Assembly: GCA_019421365.1 (NCBI GenBank)
Contig: JAHZFJ010000013.1
Coordinates: forward strand, 55,059 to 119,058
Direction of reading: 5' to 3'
Length of the DNA stretch: 64,000 nt
Origin: Lachnospiraceae bacterium
GTDB taxonomy: Bacteria; Bacillota; Clostridia; Lachnospirales; Lachnospiraceae
Below the pieces are notes generated by a model, which had not been told where the DNA came from, did no database searches, and worked only from the letters and a program-made list of their open reading frames with translations. Positions 25,993 to 34,421 of this stretch are shown in pieces. Both the position numbers and the translations under genes were made by a program. How positions within the stretch are numbered: position 1 is the first letter of the stretch; every line of letters begins with the position of its first letter.

Positions 25993-26841
25993 ATGAAAAC
26001 ACGTATTATTATAGATTCCGCATGTGATATATCAAAAGCTGAAGCAGATCAATTAGGACTTGATTTTTTACCTCTGAAAACACTATTCGGAGATGTAGAA
26101 TTTCTTGACGGTATTACACTCTCTCCTTTTGAATTCTACGAAAAGTTAGTAGGAGGCGATTGTATGCCAACAACAAGTCAGGTTTCTCCATATGATTTTG
26201 AACAATTATATAAACAAATTAAATCTAACGGGGAAACTGCTGTCGTTATAACCCTTTCAGCCAAATTATCAGGAACGAATTCCAGTGCACATATTGCTTT
26301 AGATGGGTATGAAGATTGTATCCATATCGTAGATAGTGAGAATGTATGTATAGGAGAACAAATCCTTGTACGTGAAGCTGTTCGACTACGTGATCAAGGT
26401 CTTAGTGCTTCAGAAATTGCTGAAGAACTCAATAAGAAGAAAAAGAAAGTTTGCTTACTTGCATTACTTGACACATTAGAATATCTAAAACGTGGTGGAC
26501 GTATCTCTAAAACTGCTGCTTTTGCTGGCGGATTATTATCCATCAAACCTGTTATAACAATTCAAGAAGGTGAAGTTGCTATTTTAGGAAAAGCTAGAGG
26601 CTCTAAGAATGGTAATAACATGCTAATCGAATTAATTAATAAAAGTGGAGGTATTGATTTTTCTATGCCGCTTACCCTTGGCTATACTGGTTTAGAAGAT
26701 TCTCTGCTACAAAAATACATTAAGGATAGCAATCACATCTGGGAAGGTAATGTTGATACTCTTCCAATCAGTACAATTGGAAGTACCATTGGAACACATG
26801 CAGGACCTGGTGCAATTGCCGTAGCATTCTTCCATCAATAA
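25993..26841 (+). CDS. DegV family fatty-acid-binding protein
   Basis: A 282-residue cytosolic DegV-fold protein. In Firmicutes the family (FakB type) carries fatty acids to the kinase FakA; no fakA is in this window. Family signatures are present: IIIDSACDIS at the N-terminus, MPTTSQVSPYDF (the ligand-binding TSxxS motif), LSAKLSGTNSSA, and the C-terminal GSTIGTHAGPGAIAVAFF. Length is normal. It has its own promoter and a strong terminator, so it is monocistronic. Confidence 0.92.
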   Translation: MKTRIIIDSACDISKAEADQLGLDFLPLKTLFGDVEFLDGITLSPFEFYEKLVGGDCMPTTSQVSPYDFEQLYKQIKSNGETAVVITLSAKLSGTNSSAHIALDGYEDCIHIVDSENVCIGEQILVREAVRLRDQGLSASEIAEELNKKKKKVCLLALLDTLEYLKRGGRISKTAAFAGGLLSIKPVITIQEGEVAILGKARGSKNGNNMLIELINKSGGIDFSMPLTLGYTGLEDSLLQKYIKDSNHIWEGNVDTLPISTIGSTIGTHAGPGAIAVAFFHQ

Positions 26842-26864
26842 AAATTAATTAATACATTTTGAAT

Positions 26865-26900
26865 CGAGCATTTCTACTATAAAGGAAATGCTCGTTTTTT
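26865..26900 (+). terminator. degV terminator
   Basis: CGAGCATTTC (26865-26874) pairs with GAAATGCTCG (26885-26894) and is followed by six T. Confidence 0.9.
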
Positions 26901-27032
26901 AATTCTATCGTTTTATTTATCGGTTATATTATGTACTCTCGGTGGCCCTGCCCCAACTCGCCGACACTCCCTTAGGAATTGCTTTTCATACAAAGGGCCT
27001 TTAGTGCCGTGCTTAATATAAAACAATATTAT

Positions 27033-27479
27033 TTAGTTCCTATTCCACGGTTGTTCTTCGTCCTTCAATGAATTATATAACTCATCAAATGATGTAGAAC
27101 TATTCACACTACCTACATACCAATTGCCGTCAATACCTATTATATCTTTTTGAAAGTAGATTTCTTTCATTGATGAGTCATTAAAATATACTATTATAGA
27201 TCCTAGGATATCTAGATGACTTTCATCCATTACAATGTTTGTATCTTCATTAATTGATACTTTTTTCAAATAATTTACCACATCATATATTTCATCTGAT
27301 GATAATAATTTTGTACTCTTTAGTTTATATGATACAACCATTATTTTATCAATTTCATTTGCCTGCATAGTCTTAAATGGTCTGGACTTTCCATTTGCCA
27401 AGAAGAATACACAAATCACTAATACCAATATAACTATTATTGATAAGACTATTATAGTTATTTTTTTACGTTTTATCAT
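27033..27479 (-). CDS. Membrane-anchored hypothetical protein
   Basis: A 148-residue protein with a basic N-terminus (MIKRKK) and one strong hydrophobic helix (about residues 7-30), then an extracytoplasmic domain of about 115 residues with mixed alpha/beta content and no cysteines. No family recognised. It could be a signal-anchored or secreted protein; no lipobox is seen. The ATG at 27479 lies about 10 bases after GGAGG; the ATG at 27503 has no ribosome site. It is isolated on the minus strand next to a region of decayed genes. Confidence 0.6.
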   Translation of the reverse strand: MIKRKKITIIVLSIIVILVLVICVFFLANGKSRPFKTMQANEIDKIMVVSYKLKSTKLLSSDEIYDVVNYLKKVSINEDTNIVMDESHLDILGSIIVYFNDSSMKEIYFQKDIIGIDGNWYVGSVNSSTSFDELYNSLKDEEQPWNRN

Positions 27480-27536
27480 TTCAATTTCTCCCTCCTTCTT
27501 CATTTCTAATATTCACCAATTTTATCATTACAATAA

Positions 27537-27713
27537 TATGAAGTCAATTCAAATCCCTTTTCTCTTAAGCTATTGCTACAGAATAATAAAGTAGGTGTCT
27601 CTAGACAAACAATCAATGCAATTGAGAAGGGGGACTATAATCCAACTATTAAACTCTGCATTGATATTTGCCACGCTTTAGGTAAAACTCTAGATGAACT
27701 ATTTTGGAACTAG
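27537..27713 (+). pseudogene. Truncated XRE-family (HTH_3) regulator remnant
   Basis: The open frame has no valid start but encodes VGVSRQTINAIEKGDYNPTI, followed by CHALGKTLDELFWN and a stop at 27711-27713. This is the conserved C-terminal two thirds of small YozG-type helix-turn-helix regulators, in which the usual first helices (LTQEELAEK) should precede VGVSRQ. Here they are replaced by the unrelated stretch SLKLLLQNN. Only about 45 recognisable residues remain. It lies just upstream of the broken MerR/ABC-2 gene and belongs to the same decayed module. Confidence 0.7.
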
Positions 27714-27728
27714 GGAGGTGGTATATCT

Positions 27729-28800
27729 ATGAAATCTACTTATTCAACTTCAGAAATTGCAAAGATAATAGGTATCCATCCGAATACCGTACGCTTATAT
27801 GAAGAGATAGAATTTATAACTAAACCTAAAAGAAAGTCCAATGGTTATCGAATATTTACAGATCTTCATATGGATCAGTTTCGGATTGCTCGCCTAGCCT
27901 TAGAAGTCGAAGTTCTACAAAATGGCTTACGAAAACAAGCAATCAATATTATTAAAATGTCAGCACGATGTTGTTTGATAAAGCACTTGAATTGACATCT
28001 ACCTATCTTGAGAATATTACTGCAGAACGCCATAATGCAGAAGAAGCCATTTCTATTGTAGAACATATTTTATTAGGGGATTCCACTTATGAAGAAAACT
28101 GCCGCTTAACGCGAAAAGAAGCCGCTGATTATCTTCATATTACAATAGATACCTTAAGAAATTGGGAACTGAATGGATTATTTACAGCAAAACGTAAGGA
28201 GAACGGGTACCGAGTATATACTAGTTCTGATATCTCTACACTTCTAGGTGCGAATGCCATCTGTGCTGGCGGGGTTATGGGACTTCCTTTAGTTATATCT
28301 GATTACCGTAATTGCAAGATTCTAAAAAGACTTAAGGTTACTCCATCAAGTCCTACCTTAATCTTAGCTGTTCAAGTAAGTATCTACACGATTTATTCCA
28401 TTGCTTCATTATTGCTTGTCTATGTAATATCCAAGGTCTTCTTTCAATATGAAATGGCTGGATCTTTATTATATTTTACCGGCAGTTATCTTCTAGTTAT
28501 GCTATCTATGTTTAGCATCGGAATGATGGTAGGCGGAGTCGCTAAAGATATGAAAAGTGCTAGTGTAATTGCGAGTTTATTATATTTTCCAATGCTAATC
28601 TTCTCAGGTGCAACTCTTCCCTATGAAGTAATGCCTTCCGCACTTCAAAAAATAGCTGATCTTCTTCCTCTAACACAAGGGATCAAACTCATCAAAGCCT
28701 CCACATTAAAATCAATGATGTTGTTCTCCCTATCATTCTTATGATTCTACTTTCTATAATCTGCATTGGCATCTCCATTCGTTATTTTAAATGGGAATAA
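27729..28800 (+). pseudogene. Broken MerR regulator fused by deletion to half of an ABC-2 permease
   Basis: Residues STSEIAKIIGIHPNTVRLYE at the start are a MerR-type HTH, with a good GGAGG ribosome site. Near 27965-27975 the frame shifts: the first frame stops at 27995, while FDKALELTSTYLENI continues in the next one. That second frame holds another HTH (TRKEAADYLHITIDTLRNWE) and then changes at about 28240 into an ABC-2 exporter permease (GLPLVISDYRNCKILKRLKV and three or four helices). Near 28715 it shifts again, and the natural permease end, SIRYFKWE, is read to 28800. The MerR C-terminus, any ATPase gene and the permease N-terminal half are missing. At least one large deletion and two frameshifts have occurred. 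Confidence 0.8.
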
Positions 28801-28828
28801 AAAAATGAGGCATTGCCTCATTTTTTTA
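28801..28828. terminator. Bidirectional terminator
   Basis: AAAATGAGGCA pairs with TGCCTCATTTT, with T-runs on both strands, between the permease remnant and the convergent lipoprotein gene. Confidence 0.85.
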
Positions 28829-29351
28829 TTCTTCCATTTACTCTTAACAATACAGTCCCACAAGCTGATTGTAATGTTAGACTTCCATCATCTAGGTTCC
28901 AAGCACTTGCTCGCACTTCTTCATTTTGATTTTTATATGCTTCTATTGTCTCATCAGGGTTTCCCAGTGATCCAGAAATTTTGTTTAACCAATCATCATA
29001 TGTTCCCGACTCTGGTGTGATTGACATATCCGTAACATTGCCCGCTTCCAAAGAAGTGACCATTGATAGTGCTTCTCCAAATAGATTCGTATTATACCTT
29101 CTCGATTGTACTGCATTGGTACCATTAGTAAAAGTTATTTTGCCATCACCTAAGATCTTAGTAATGTCATAATCAGGTTCACCAATTGTCGCTATATACT
29201 TCTCTATCATTTGTGCATCGGATAACTCTTTATTACCAGGAGTATCAATTGCAGGAGCATTACTATCTCCTTCGTTATTGCTAGAAGTACAACCAGTGAA
29301 CACTACAATAACAAACAAGGTTAATGTTAACAGGATAGTTTTATTCTTCAT
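28818..29351 (-). CDS. Small secreted lipoprotein of unknown function
   Basis: A 177-residue protein with a basic N-terminus, hydrophobic segment and lipobox VVFTGCTSS (Cys near residue 20), so predicted to be lipid-anchored outside the membrane. The mature part has an Asn/Asp/Pro-rich linker and then a compact domain containing MIEKYIATIGEPDYDITK and SLGNPDETIEAYK, recalling small immunity or PepSY-like extracellular domains, but I cannot place it. The ATG at 29351 lies eight bases from AGGAG and is preferred to the ATG at 29357. Its C-terminus overlaps the terminator hairpin. Confidence 0.65.
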   Translation of the reverse strand: MKNKTILLTLTLFVIVVFTGCTSSNNEGDSNAPAIDTPGNKELSDAQMIEKYIATIGEPDYDITKILGDGKITFTNGTNAVQSRRYNTNLFGEALSMVTSLEAGNVTDMSITPESGTYDDWLNKISGSLGNPDETIEAYKNQNEEVRASAWNLDDGSLTLQSACGTVLLRVNGRIKK

Positions 29352-29427
29352 AATCATTACTCCTTTATAGTCAAATATAACAACTTAATCTTATATTCTC
29401 CTATATTAGAATAATCTATTCGGTGTA

Positions 29428-29778
29428 TCAGCCCAGTTTATCTTCCCATTCCTGTTCTTTAAAACCAATTAATACAAATTCTTCTGTAATAATAAGTGGA
29501 CGCTTTACTAGCATGCCATCTGTAGCTAATAAATTAAGTTGTTCATCTTCTGACATTGTCGCTAATTTATCTTTAAGACCAAGCTCTTTATAAAGATTTC
29601 CGCTAGTATTAAAGAATTTCTTGAGAGGTAAATTGCTCCTTGTATACCATGTTCTCAATTCCTCAGCTGTAGGATTCTCAAGTTTGATATCACGATCAGT
29701 AAAGGAAACATTATGTTCCTCTAACCATTTCTTTGCTTTCTTACATGTTGTACATCTTGGATATTCTAAAAAAATCAT
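29428..29778 (-). CDS. ArsC/Spx-family thioredoxin-fold protein
   Basis: A 116-residue arsenate-reductase-like protein. The N-terminus MIFLEYPRCTTCKKAKKWL carries a CxxC pair (Cys9, Cys12), and LLATDGMLVKRPLI with the conserved Arg of the ArsC family follows near residue 92. Length and motifs match the YffB/ArsC/Spx group; the CxxC pair fits an Spx-like or glutaredoxin-dependent protein, but a regulatory versus enzymatic role cannot be told from sequence. The ATG at 29778 follows GGAGG; the longer frame overlaps nox. It is 19 bases downstream of nox and likely co-transcribed, which fits oxidative-stress function. Confidence 0.85.
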   Translation of the reverse strand: MIFLEYPRCTTCKKAKKWLEEHNVSFTDRDIKLENPTAEELRTWYTRSNLPLKKFFNTSGNLYKELGLKDKLATMSEDEQLNLLATDGMLVKRPLIITEEFVLIGFKEQEWEDKLG

Positions 29779-29797
29779 CTTTCGTCCTCCGTTTTTA

Positions 29798-31132
29798 TTA
29801 TTTTGCTTGTAGTGCAGCCATAGTAATATAGTTATATGGTTGATTAAAATGTGGTAAGAAGAATGCATCAAATAGTTTCATCTTATCGATAGTTACCTTT
29901 TCTTGTACTGCTAAACTAAAGAAATGAATTGCTAATGAGATATCATGGTCTGAGCACATCTGCGCTCCAAGAATTATTCTTGTATCTTTGTCATATACAA
30001 TTCTAAGTTTAACTTTAAAATTATCATGTTCGATGAATAAAGGTTTTTGCCAATCTTCAAAATCAGTTGCTTCCGCATTCAATCCTAATTGTTTTGCTCT
30101 TGTAAGAGTCATTCCTGTCGATAACATATTAAATCCGAAGATACTAATACCGTTCGTACCTTGTACACCTTCTGTTTTAATTGTTGTTCCACATGCATTA
30201 TGAGCTGCAATAATTCCAGAACGTACTGCATTAGAGGCTAAAGCGATATAGTTTGTATCTTTACTTGCATTATCAAAAACAGTTGCACAATCTCCAATGG
30301 CATATACATCTTTAATGCTTGTTTCTTGTTTTTCATTTACTAAGAACGCACCATTTTTATATGTCTCTAACTTACCACCACCAAGTGTAGTGTTAGGTTT
30401 GAATCCTATACATAACACTACCATGTCTGCTTTGATTTCTTCTTTATTAGTTATAACAGATTCAACCTTTGTCGTACCAGTGATTTCTTTCACTGATTGA
30501 CCAAATGCCAGACGAATTCCGTTCTCTTCAAGATGTCTAGACATACGATCTGTATATTCTTTATCATAGTATCCACTAAGACAAGTATCAGCCATATCTA
30601 CTAATGTCACATCATTACCATTACGTTTGAAAGCTTCCGCTAATTCAACACCAATATATCCAGCGCCTACGACTACTACATTCTTAATGTCACCACTCTG
30701 TAACTTCTCAATCACTTCCTGCGCATTTTGATATAATTTAACGAATTGAACATTCTCTAAATCAGAACCTTTAATAGTAGGAACTATTGGAAGAGAACCT
30801 GTTGCAAGTATTAACTTGTCATATTCTTGCTCGTATTTCTCACCATTCTTGCCAGTCGCATAGACTACCTTATTATCATAATCAATTGAGTCAACAGGGG
30901 TTTCCATATAAACTTTCGCACCCTTGTTCTCTAATTTCTCTTTATCTGAATAAAATAATCCCGATGGACCTGCAATCTGTTTTCCAATCCAAAGCGCCAT
31001 TCCACATCCAAGAAAACTGATATTACTATTCGCATCAAAAGTTGTTACTTCTTTATCCTTATAGTTATCAAGTATCGTATTAATTACAGCTGTACCTGCA
31101 TGATTTGCCCCAACAACAACTATTTTTTCCAT
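29798..31132 (-). CDS. nox: H2O-forming NADH oxidase
   Basis: A 444-residue flavoprotein that reduces O2 to water with NADH. It keeps VVVGANHAGTA (FAD binding), the redox-active cysteine in NISFLGCGMALWIG (Cys43), the NADH-binding VVVGAGYIGVELAEAF, YAIGDCATV, and the C-terminal FFLPHFNQPYNYITMAAL. The surroundings of Cys43 and the C-terminus are very close to the streptococcal/lactobacillal water-forming enzyme, which separates it from CoA-disulfide reductases of the same fold. In an anaerobe this is an O2-scavenging enzyme. It has a perfect promoter and is divergent from a DeoR-type regulator. Confidence 0.92.
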   Translation of the reverse strand: MEKIVVVGANHAGTAVINTILDNYKDKEVTTFDANSNISFLGCGMALWIGKQIAGPSGLFYSDKEKLENKGAKVYMETPVDSIDYDNKVVYATGKNGEKYEQEYDKLILATGSLPIVPTIKGSDLENVQFVKLYQNAQEVIEKLQSGDIKNVVVVGAGYIGVELAEAFKRNGNDVTLVDMADTCLSGYYDKEYTDRMSRHLEENGIRLAFGQSVKEITGTTKVESVITNKEEIKADMVVLCIGFKPNTTLGGGKLETYKNGAFLVNEKQETSIKDVYAIGDCATVFDNASKDTNYIALASNAVRSGIIAAHNACGTTIKTEGVQGTNGISIFGFNMLSTGMTLTRAKQLGLNAEATDFEDWQKPLFIEHDNFKVKLRIVYDKDTRIILGAQMCSDHDISLAIHFFSLAVQEKVTIDKMKLFDAFFLPHFNQPYNYITMAALQAK

Positions 31133-31161
31133 AGAATTATCTCCTTATATAATCTTATTGT

Positions 31162-31195
31162 AGTAACAGTAATCATTATTAATTACTATTTACTG
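31162..31195. promoter_or_regulatory. Candidate operator in the nox leader
   Basis: AGTAAC-AGTAAT (about 31162 on) and ATTACTATTTACT (to about 31195) form an imperfect inverted repeat around CATTATTA, just downstream of the nox -10. A repressor bound here would block nox and lies next to the divergent DeoR gene. Confidence 0.4.
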
Positions 31196-31197
31196 CT

Positions 31198-31226
31198 ATT
31201 ATACGACTTTAATAATTTTTTGTCAA
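31198..31226 (-). promoter_or_regulatory. nox promoter (perfect consensus)
   Basis: Minus-strand TTGACA (31221-31226), 17-base spacer, TATAAT (31198-31203), 66 bases before the nox start. Confidence 0.9.
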
Positions 31227-31337
31227 TGTTACAATTTATGGTGTTACAAGAAATCTATGTTGACATTTTTTCTACATAATGATATATTTATGACAGTTCT
31301 TGTGTGTTTATGTGTGATTGAAAGGAGTTGGTTGCAT

Positions 31338-32108
31338 TTGTTTGCTAAACAAAGACACGAGGAAATACTTTTACTTTTAAAGCAAAAGCAATCCGTTACA
31401 GTAACAGAACTATGTGAAATTTTTAATACTTCATCAGAAACAATACGTAGAGATCTACTTTTATTAGAAAAGCAAGGGCTATTAATGCGAGTTCATGGTG
31501 GTGCTCTTTTACCTAAAAATATGATCGGTTCTTCAACAATCCAAGAAAGATTGTCAGAAAATATCACCAACAAGAAGCTGCTTTGCATTAATGCCATAAA
31601 AGTTATTGAAGCTGGTGATGTAATTGCCATTGAATCTGGAAGTACAGCAATTGAACTAGCAAAAATGATTGCTAATTTAACATTTAACATTACCGTTGTA
31701 ACCAACGCCCCAGATGTTGCAGATCAGTTGTATCATTGTCAGAACATACAACTAATCATGATTGGTGGTCAATATCTACAAGAAGAACGTGCCTTTTATG
31801 GTCAACTTGCACTTGATAGTATTATGAATATCCATGTAGATAAATGTTTTATCTTTCCTACATCCATTTCATTAAAGCAAGGTGTTGCTACAACTTGTTA
31901 TGAGTTATGCAGTCTATCAAGGGCTTATATATCTATTGCTGATGACGTTTATTTTCTTTGTGATAGCAGTAAATTCGAGAAAACTGCTTTTACAAAAATT
32001 TGCTCTTTAACAGCAAGACATACTATTATTACTGATCTAGATGCAAGTTCGGACATTGTAACGATCTACGAGGAACAAGGTATGCGAATAATACCACAAA
32101 CAAGATAA
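31338..32108 (+). CDS. DeoR/GlpR-type transcriptional regulator (TTG start)
   Basis: A 256-residue sugar-phosphate-responsive repressor type. The N-terminal winged HTH reads FAKQRHEEILLLLKQK, then ETIRRDLLLLEKQGLLMRVHGG, and the DeoR C-terminal sensor follows (GDVIAIESGSTAIELAKMI, MIGGQYL). The most 5' ATG of the open frame (31257) adds an unrelated Leu/Val-rich segment; the family start is the TTG at 31338, placed 10 bases after AAAGGAG, giving MFAKQRHEEIL. It is divergent from nox and precedes an MFS transporter by 58 bases, so it probably controls the transporter and perhaps nox. Confidence 0.82.
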   Translation: MFAKQRHEEILLLLKQKQSVTVTELCEIFNTSSETIRRDLLLLEKQGLLMRVHGGALLPKNMIGSSTIQERLSENITNKKLLCINAIKVIEAGDVIAIESGSTAIELAKMIANLTFNITVVTNAPDVADQLYHCQNIQLIMIGGQYLQEERAFYGQLALDSIMNIHVDKCFIFPTSISLKQGVATTCYELCSLSRAYISIADDVYFLCDSSKFEKTAFTKICSLTARHTIITDLDASSDIVTIYEEQGMRIIPQTR

Positions 32109-32166
32109 ACAATATACTTATATTAAGATACTAATGAAAAAATGAATACGGAGGCTCTAGACTAGT

Positions 32167-33390
32167 ATGAGACAACTTCATAACAAGGGTGAAATAAAAC
32201 TCCTAGTAATCATGTGCTGTATTGTATATTTCACCAGCTACTTAACTAGGTTAAATTATAATGCTAGTATCAGTGAAATCATTGCAAGTAACACATTAAC
32301 GAGAGAAACCGCTGGTATGGTCAGTACAGGTGGCTTTATAACATATGGAATTGGCCAACTCCTATGTGGTTATCTAGGTGATAAGATTTCTCCAATTAAA
32401 TTAATTGCTTTAGGCTTAATATTAACAGCTATTTCTAATATGGTAATACCATTTTTAACAGTAAGCGGATTATTTATACTAGTTTGGTGCGCTAATGGGT
32501 TCTTTCAATCTATGTTATGGCCTCCTCTAGTTAGAATAATGGCTGAATCACTACCTGCAGATAACTACAACAAAGCTATTGTTCAGATTTCTTTTTCCAG
32601 TCTTCTAGGTACTGTTGTTGTTTACTTTTTAGCTTCTGCATGTATAACTTTGTATAGTTGGAAAATTCTATTCCTAATCTGTTCATTAGTAGCAATTATA
32701 GTTACATTCAGTTGGTTACATATTCTTAAGCGACTTAAACTTATGGATTCTATAGAATCCAATGATATAAAAAAGAAAGACATAGGCTCAACTACTAGCT
32801 TATCTCCAAAGCTCTGGATATACTATTTGCTCCCAATAGCTATAGTTGTTATGCTACAAGGCATTATGCGGGATGGAATCACTCTATGGATGCCAAATTA
32901 CTTAAACGAAGTTTTTCAAATCCCAATTGCCTCTTCTATTTTAACTGTTATTATATTACCGCTATTCGCGCTAGTATGTGTTAAACTTACATCCATATTA
33001 TTCATAAAATTAAAGGATGAAATTATTGGATCTTTGATTCTATTCATTATATGCTTATTCACTAGTATCATGCTTTTTGAGTTATATTCAAGTAACGCTT
33101 TTATTGGAATACTGCTAATGTCTTTGATCACTGGTTGTATGCATGGTGTAAACACTCTACTCATTAGTTATTTACCAGCACGATTTTCTAAAATTGGTAA
33201 AACTTCCATTGCTTCCGGAGGATTGAATGCTTGTTCGTACATAGGTAGTTCCATCTCTTCGTTTGGAATCGCATACGTTAGTAAATTATATGGTTGGCAT
33301 GTAACCATTCTTTCTTTTATAATTATCTCTTTTCTAGCAATACTATTTTGTCTTATTGCTAAAAAAGGAGTTAAAAACACCATGGCATAA
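32167..33390 (+). CDS. MFS transporter (organophosphate:phosphate antiporter-like)
   Basis: A 407-residue protein with about 12 membrane helices. The N-terminal YFTSYLTRLNYNASISEI and GQLLCGYLGDKISPIKLI (MFS motif A between helices 2 and 3) are typical of GlpT/UhpC-like transporters. The second half contains PNYLNEVFQIPIASS and SGGLNACSYIGSSISSF. Family membership suggests uptake of glycerol-3-phosphate or a sugar phosphate, which would fit a DeoR-type regulator upstream, but the substrate is not shown by sequence. A GGAGG lies about 12 bases before the ATG, which is rather long spacing. A strong shared terminator follows. Confidence 0.85.
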   Translation: MRQLHNKGEIKLLVIMCCIVYFTSYLTRLNYNASISEIIASNTLTRETAGMVSTGGFITYGIGQLLCGYLGDKISPIKLIALGLILTAISNMVIPFLTVSGLFILVWCANGFFQSMLWPPLVRIMAESLPADNYNKAIVQISFSSLLGTVVVYFLASACITLYSWKILFLICSLVAIIVTFSWLHILKRLKLMDSIESNDIKKKDIGSTTSLSPKLWIYYLLPIAIVVMLQGIMRDGITLWMPNYLNEVFQIPIASSILTVIILPLFALVCVKLTSILFIKLKDEIIGSLILFIICLFTSIMLFELYSSNAFIGILLMSLITGCMHGVNTLLISYLPARFSKIGKTSIASGGLNACSYIGSSISSFGIAYVSKLYGWHVTILSFIIISFLAILFCLIAKKGVKNTMA

Positions 33391-33402
33391 GATAGCATAA
33401 GA

Positions 33403-33450
33403 AAAGACGTAATAGGAACATGAATACTATTCATCTCCTATTACGTCTTT
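33403..33450. terminator. Bidirectional terminator, MFS / deacetylase
   Basis: AAAAGACGTAATAGGA pairs with TCCTATTACGTCTTT (ending 33450). It extends to the 3' ends of both convergent genes. Confidence 0.85.
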
Positions 33451-33453
33451 ATT

Positions 33454-34275
33454 CTAGGAATCAATTTCTGATAACGCTTTAAATGTATATCCCATCTCTT
33501 CCCATTTGGTTAACAATTCATCTAAGATTTCTCCATTTGTCTTTGAGGTACTATGTAACAAAACAATTGCACCTGGGTGGATTCTTTTTAATAATTTACC
33601 AAATGCTTCCTCTTTTGTTGGTTGAGCATCTACATTCCAATCCACATATGCTAAACTCCAGAAAAACGTCTTATACCCTAGCTCTTGAGCCATTTGCAGA
33701 TTGCTTACACTGTATTTTCCCTGTGGTGGACGATAGAATTTCATGAGCTTTTGGCCTGTTATCTCCTCAAACAATGTTTCTACATCTACCATCTCTTTTT
33801 CAAATTCTGATTTGTCTGAAATTGCTCCCATATCCCTATGATGATAGGTATGATTTCCAACCGTATGACCTTCTGCTACCATACGTTTAACTAAATCTGG
33901 TGCAGTCTCAAGAAAATGTCCTACCACAAAAAATGTTGCAGATACATTGTGTTTCTTTAAAGCATCAAGAATTGGCGCTGTATTACCATTCTCGTATCCA
34001 CAGTCAAATGTTAGGTAAATTACCTTCTCACCACTATTATCCATAAAATATGAATCGTATTTCTTCAATTCATCTGGGGTTGCATTGCCTGTCGGTGGTT
34101 GCCCTTCCGTGGAGAATCCCAATCCCCAGTTCTCACTGCCAGCTTGAACGGATTGTTTTTTATCGCTCCATGTACTAACAACTTTTCCTGCACCTGCTCC
34201 CACAAAATACAGCATGACATAAACAATAGCAAGCACAATAAGAGGTTTATAATTTTTCTTCACACCAATAACCAT
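33454..34275 (-). CDS. Polysaccharide deacetylase, PdaA-like (spore cortex muramic delta-lactam type)
   Basis: A 273-residue membrane-anchored NodB-domain protein. One hydrophobic helix lies at residues 9-28, followed by a Ser/Gln-rich linker. Motif 1 reads YLTFDCGYENGNT; the second Asp of the usual TFDDG is replaced, as in PdaA enzymes (TFDNGYENG). Motif 2 is GNHTYHHRDM (metal His), motif 3 FYRPPQGKYS, then WSLAYVDWN and LLHSTSKTN. PdaA removes acetyl groups from muramic acid to make cortex delta-lactam in spore formers. A signature palindrome (R4) sits just upstream of its ribosome site. Confidence 0.87.
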   Translation of the reverse strand: MVIGVKKNYKPLIVLAIVYVMLYFVGAGAGKVVSTWSDKKQSVQAGSENWGLGFSTEGQPPTGNATPDELKKYDSYFMDNSGEKVIYLTFDCGYENGNTAPILDALKKHNVSATFFVVGHFLETAPDLVKRMVAEGHTVGNHTYHHRDMGAISDKSEFEKEMVDVETLFEEITGQKLMKFYRPPQGKYSVSNLQMAQELGYKTFFWSLAYVDWNVDAQPTKEEAFGKLLKRIHPGAIVLLHSTSKTNGEILDELLTKWEEMGYTFKALSEIDS

Positions 34276-34289
34276 GCCCTTTCCATATC

Positions 34290-34315
34290 AGTGTCAAAGA
34301 TTGACCTTTCACACT
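34290..34315. repeat. R4 short palindrome, copy a
   Basis: AGTGTCAAAGA / TCTTTGACACT-type palindrome of 26 bp, imperfect. The near-identical copy at 56060-56085 shares not only the palindrome but also the flank TGGAAAGG toward the gene, so the two leaders are related. It is 15 bases upstream of the deacetylase start codon. Confidence 0.65.
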
Positions 34316-34421
34316 ACCTATTTATAAAATGTCTTTTTATAAATATATTAAATTCTTCTGCAAATATACTTATATATGCAAATTAATTTATTATATGACA
34401 AGTTATTGGTGTATATCATTC

